DNA of 64,000 nt from an uncultured Pseudomonadota bacterium (GTDB lineage Bacteria > Pseudomonadota > Alphaproteobacteria > RF32 > CAG-239), in NCBI GenBank assembly GCA_902799835.1, contig CADCCF010000002.1, forward strand, positions 195,338 through 259,337. The letters are read 5' to 3'. The notes beneath the pieces were generated by a model. That model saw only the letters and a program-made list of their open reading frames with translations, did not search any database and was not told the origin of the DNA. A program made the position numbers and the translations under genes. Shown one piece after another: positions 61,889-64,000 of the stretch. Each line of letters opens with the position of its first letter. The first letter of the stretch is position 1.

Positions 61889-63130
61889 TTAATCAAAAAA
61901 CATGGGATGACCCAAAATTTCAAAATTGCGATTCTTTATTTTTTTATCCAACTCAACCCTGTTTTTTCGCACTGCCAAAACATCACGCAATGGAGCTTGA
62001 TAAGCTTTGATAACTGCCTGCATGGTTGCTAATATGTGGTTGCGTGACTGTGGCGAAAAGCGATTGTACAATCCGTCATAAACTCCGCGCTGAAACAAAC
62101 GTATATTTTGCATCATGCCATAAGTAATGTGTGAAAGGCGATAGGCATGTACAACCTTATCACAACTGTAGGCCCACTCATTGAGGGTAAAACCATGAGG
62201 AGCCACCAAGGCCGCCAGTTCGGATTCGCGCCCCAAAATTCTGGCCTTTTGCACCAGTCTGGCGCAAGGGTTTACCATGTTGCGAATTTCGCTGTGGGCA
62301 TAGCGTCCCACCTCATCTTCCTGCTCATACATGGTGAGCAAAGTGCCTATGCGATAAATTTGGTACTCGTTTTCCGGTTTTTTCAGCCAATCTTCTACCT
62401 TATCCAGTGATACAATAACTGCTTTAACATCAGCCGAAGTCAGCACAGTGTTGGCATTGGGAAAAATTGTACGCAAATCGTCTCTGCCTTTAGTAGATGG
62501 TGCTTTGTAGCCCGGCATATATTCATTCATCGGTACAATTTTTTTTATAAAGGCATAAAATTGCGGATTGTACCTGATTTTGGGGTGATAAGGTGGTAAT
62601 TTAGGCTCTTCGCTGTTGTCCTCATATCCCGGCCAAGCTTCCGGCATCAAAATAAAATACAAGCTCGGTGACAAGAACTCCAAATTTTCAATATCTTTAA
62701 CTTCTTCGGCAATGCGAGTGGGAAATTTGTTTTTGGTTTCTTTAATCCCCGGCATGTTCAAAATTTTTTCCGACATTCCCGGAACCGTAAATAACTGCGG
62801 ACCGATATATTGATAATAGATGGGCGCAAATTGCTTGATAGCATCTATCATAATATCTTCATCAAATGATTTTAAGCGTTTTTCCTGATGTCCGTATGAG
62901 GCAATAATTTGAGCAAATCCGCTGTCAAAATCACCGATAAGATCAAAGGGACTGTCAAAATTGCGATTATAATCACTGTGTTTGTCAAGCATGCCTTCCA
63001 ACTCTTCTTGGCTCGGCAACGGATCATTTTCCAAATCTATTTCATAGAATTTGGCAAACACCGAATTTCCGGCATAAGCCGGTGCAATCGATAAGATTAA
63101 AGCAACAATGATAATTAACCCAAACCTCAA
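61889..63130 (-). CDS. Secreted protein of unknown function
   Basis: A 413-residue protein with a signal peptide (RFGLIIIVALILSIAPAYA). The mature part is mostly helical with LPPYHPKIRYNPQFYAFIKKIVPMNEYMPGYKAP, MVNPCARLVQKARILGRESELAALVAPHGFTLNEWAYSCDKVVHAYRL and a basic end (RKNRVELDKKIKNRNFEI). Two cysteines (CARL, SCDK) could form a disulphide. It stands alone between rpoZ and gcrA. I do not recognise the family. Confidence 0.75.
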   Translation of the reverse strand: MRFGLIIIVALILSIAPAYAGNSVFAKFYEIDLENDPLPSQEELEGMLDKHSDYNRNFDSPFDLIGDFDSGFAQIIASYGHQEKRLKSFDEDIMIDAIKQFAPIYYQYIGPQLFTVPGMSEKILNMPGIKETKNKFPTRIAEEVKDIENLEFLSPSLYFILMPEAWPGYEDNSEEPKLPPYHPKIRYNPQFYAFIKKIVPMNEYMPGYKAPSTKGRDDLRTIFPNANTVLTSADVKAVIVSLDKVEDWLKKPENEYQIYRIGTLLTMYEQEDEVGRYAHSEIRNMVNPCARLVQKARILGRESELAALVAPHGFTLNEWAYSCDKVVHAYRLSHITYGMMQNIRLFQRGVYDGLYNRFSPQSRNHILATMQAVIKAYQAPLRDVLAVRKNRVELDKKIKNRNFEILGHPMFFD

Positions 63131-63289
63131 AATCGCAATCCCTATCTAAACTATAATTCACCCTGATATAATAACTACAATTTTATAAAAAGAAACGAAT
63201 AAAATAAATTATTTGCAAAATAAGGCTGGACATAGCAAAATTATTGCCATATCATAACAGAACAGGTTTATAAGAATAGGAGATATATC

Positions 63290-63898
63290 ATGGCTTGGAC
63301 TGATGAAATGGTTGAACAATTGAAAGAATTGTGGTCGCAAGGTGTTACTACCGGTGAAATCGGCAAACGCCTTGGTATATCCAAGAACTCCATCGTCGGA
63401 AAAGTCCATCGTCTAGGTTTGGAAGGTCGTCCTTCCCCCATCAAGAAAACCGGTGAAGAAAACACTCCACGTACGACCAAAAAATCCCCTAAAAAGTCTG
63501 ATAAAAAAACAGAAGTCTCATCGACCAAAACTGAGGCTCCCAAAGAAGCCAAAAATACCAAAGCTCCCAAGCCTGAAAAAACGAAGACTGTCGAAAAAGC
63601 CAAACCTGAAGATAAAAAAGCAGCTCCTGTCGCACCGGTCAAGTCTGAACCTGTCAAAACATCTGCTCAAATTGAAGAAGACGATATCAAATTAATTAAG
63701 TCGTTGGATGTCAAGGTTGACAGAGACTATCAAAAAGAAAATATTTCATTGACTGAATTGGATAATCACACTTGTCGTTGGCCGCTGGGTGATCCTAAGG
63801 ATCCCGATTTTCATTTCTGCGGTCGCAAGGTCAAAACCGGACAAACTTATTGTGAGGAACACTCAGCCGTAGCCTATGTCAAACCGGTTCGCCGTTGA
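63290..63898 (+). CDS. gcrA: Cell-cycle regulator GcrA with lysine-rich linker
   Basis: A 202-residue GcrA. The N-terminal helix-turn-helix (residues 1-48) reads MAWTDEMVEQLKELWSQGVTTGEIGKRLGISKNSIVGKVHRLGLEGRPSP. The C-terminal domain (about 155-195), which binds sigma-70 domain 2, has LTELDNHTCRWPLGDPKDPDFHFCGRKVKTGQTYCEEHSAVAY with four cysteines. Between them (about 52-128) is a Lys/Pro/Ala/Glu-rich linker. GcrA works with DNA methylation by CcrM to control cell-cycle genes. The ATG at 63290 has AGGAG upstream. Confidence 0.95.
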   Translation: MAWTDEMVEQLKELWSQGVTTGEIGKRLGISKNSIVGKVHRLGLEGRPSPIKKTGEENTPRTTKKSPKKSDKKTEVSSTKTEAPKEAKNTKAPKPEKTKTVEKAKPEDKKAAPVAPVKSEPVKTSAQIEEDDIKLIKSLDVKVDRDYQKENISLTELDNHTCRWPLGDPKDPDFHFCGRKVKTGQTYCEEHSAVAYVKPVRR

Positions 63899-64000
63899 TA
63901 ATTTAGCCTGATATATTCAAATTATATACAGAGGTTTTATTGTTTTATCTCAGATAAAGCCTATATCTCCATTTTGAAAATAATCTTTTGCAAGGAGTTT
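63899..64000 (+). other. Region after gcrA; likely ribosome site of the next gene at the edge
   Basis: AT-rich. The last bases contain AAGGAG, a plausible ribosome site for a gene that starts beyond the window. No clear terminator is seen after gcrA. Confidence 0.4.

Overview
This window comes from an AT-rich alphaproteobacterium. The strongest taxonomic markers are the cell-cycle regulators GcrA (63290-63898) and TrcR (50750-51832), a Caulobacter-type fliF-fliG-fliH-fliN-flbD flagellar cluster, a Cys-less ribosomal protein L31, and zapA followed by 6S RNA. Low GC, a eukaryotic-type IleRS and several unrecognised secreted proteins suggest an uncultured, possibly host-associated lineage; that last point is inference. 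I see no integrase, transposase, phage gene or CRISPR array. The sequence is mostly dense chromosomal coding DNA with one repeat-rich island around a flagellin gene.

Layout. 1-4525 (minus): tyrS followed by a Bat-type operon (DUF4381, BatA, and a BatB/BatC fusion cut by the window edge). 4645-12004: anmK, three small envelope proteins of unknown function, a GT4 glycosyltransferase with thrS, and eno. 12114-16684 (minus): an operon of two large Cys-rich secreted paralogues. 16929-23240: serS, trpS, two small unknown genes, and ileS behind a candidate isoleucine-rich leader peptide and attenuator. 23297-30083: a DegT-type sugar aminotransferase, the lipid-transport genes mlaA and mlaC, and a 1254-residue protein of unknown function. 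30189-31888: an HxlR regulator divergent from a FadL-type outer-membrane protein.

32070-43820 is one co-directional run: fliF, fliG, fliH, fliN, flbD, flhA, an FlhG-like ATPase with an altered P-loop, a FliK-like protein, a membrane-anchored J-domain protein and rpoH. It builds the MS ring, switch and export gate, and carries the sigma-54 activator that couples assembly to later flagellar transcription. 43836-44114 holds a tRNA-Met whose 3' end and terminator are duplicated. 45676-50691 carries an OprB-type porin, a three-gene set (retropepsin-like lipoprotein, inactive transglutaminase with seven membrane helices, ATP-grasp ligase) and a cyclophilin.

50750-56805 (minus) has TrcR with a long histone-H1-like tail, a membrane protein, rpmE, an OmpA-like protein, an inositol-phosphatase-like protein that has lost metal ligands, efp, and a conserved unknown. 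56897-58491 has a coiled-coil protein, zapA, 6S RNA and a YmdB-type phosphoesterase. 58492-61260 is the repeat island: a flagellin (58990-60771) whose central domain looks like a parallel beta-helix, flanked by direct repeats that each contain a 26-bp hairpin and preceded by a G10 tract. rpoZ, an unknown secreted protein and gcrA close the window.

The most promising items are the beta-helix flagellin and its repeat context, the ileS leader peptide, the TrcR-H1 fusion, the duplicated tRNA tail, and the tandem Cys-rich surface proteins.
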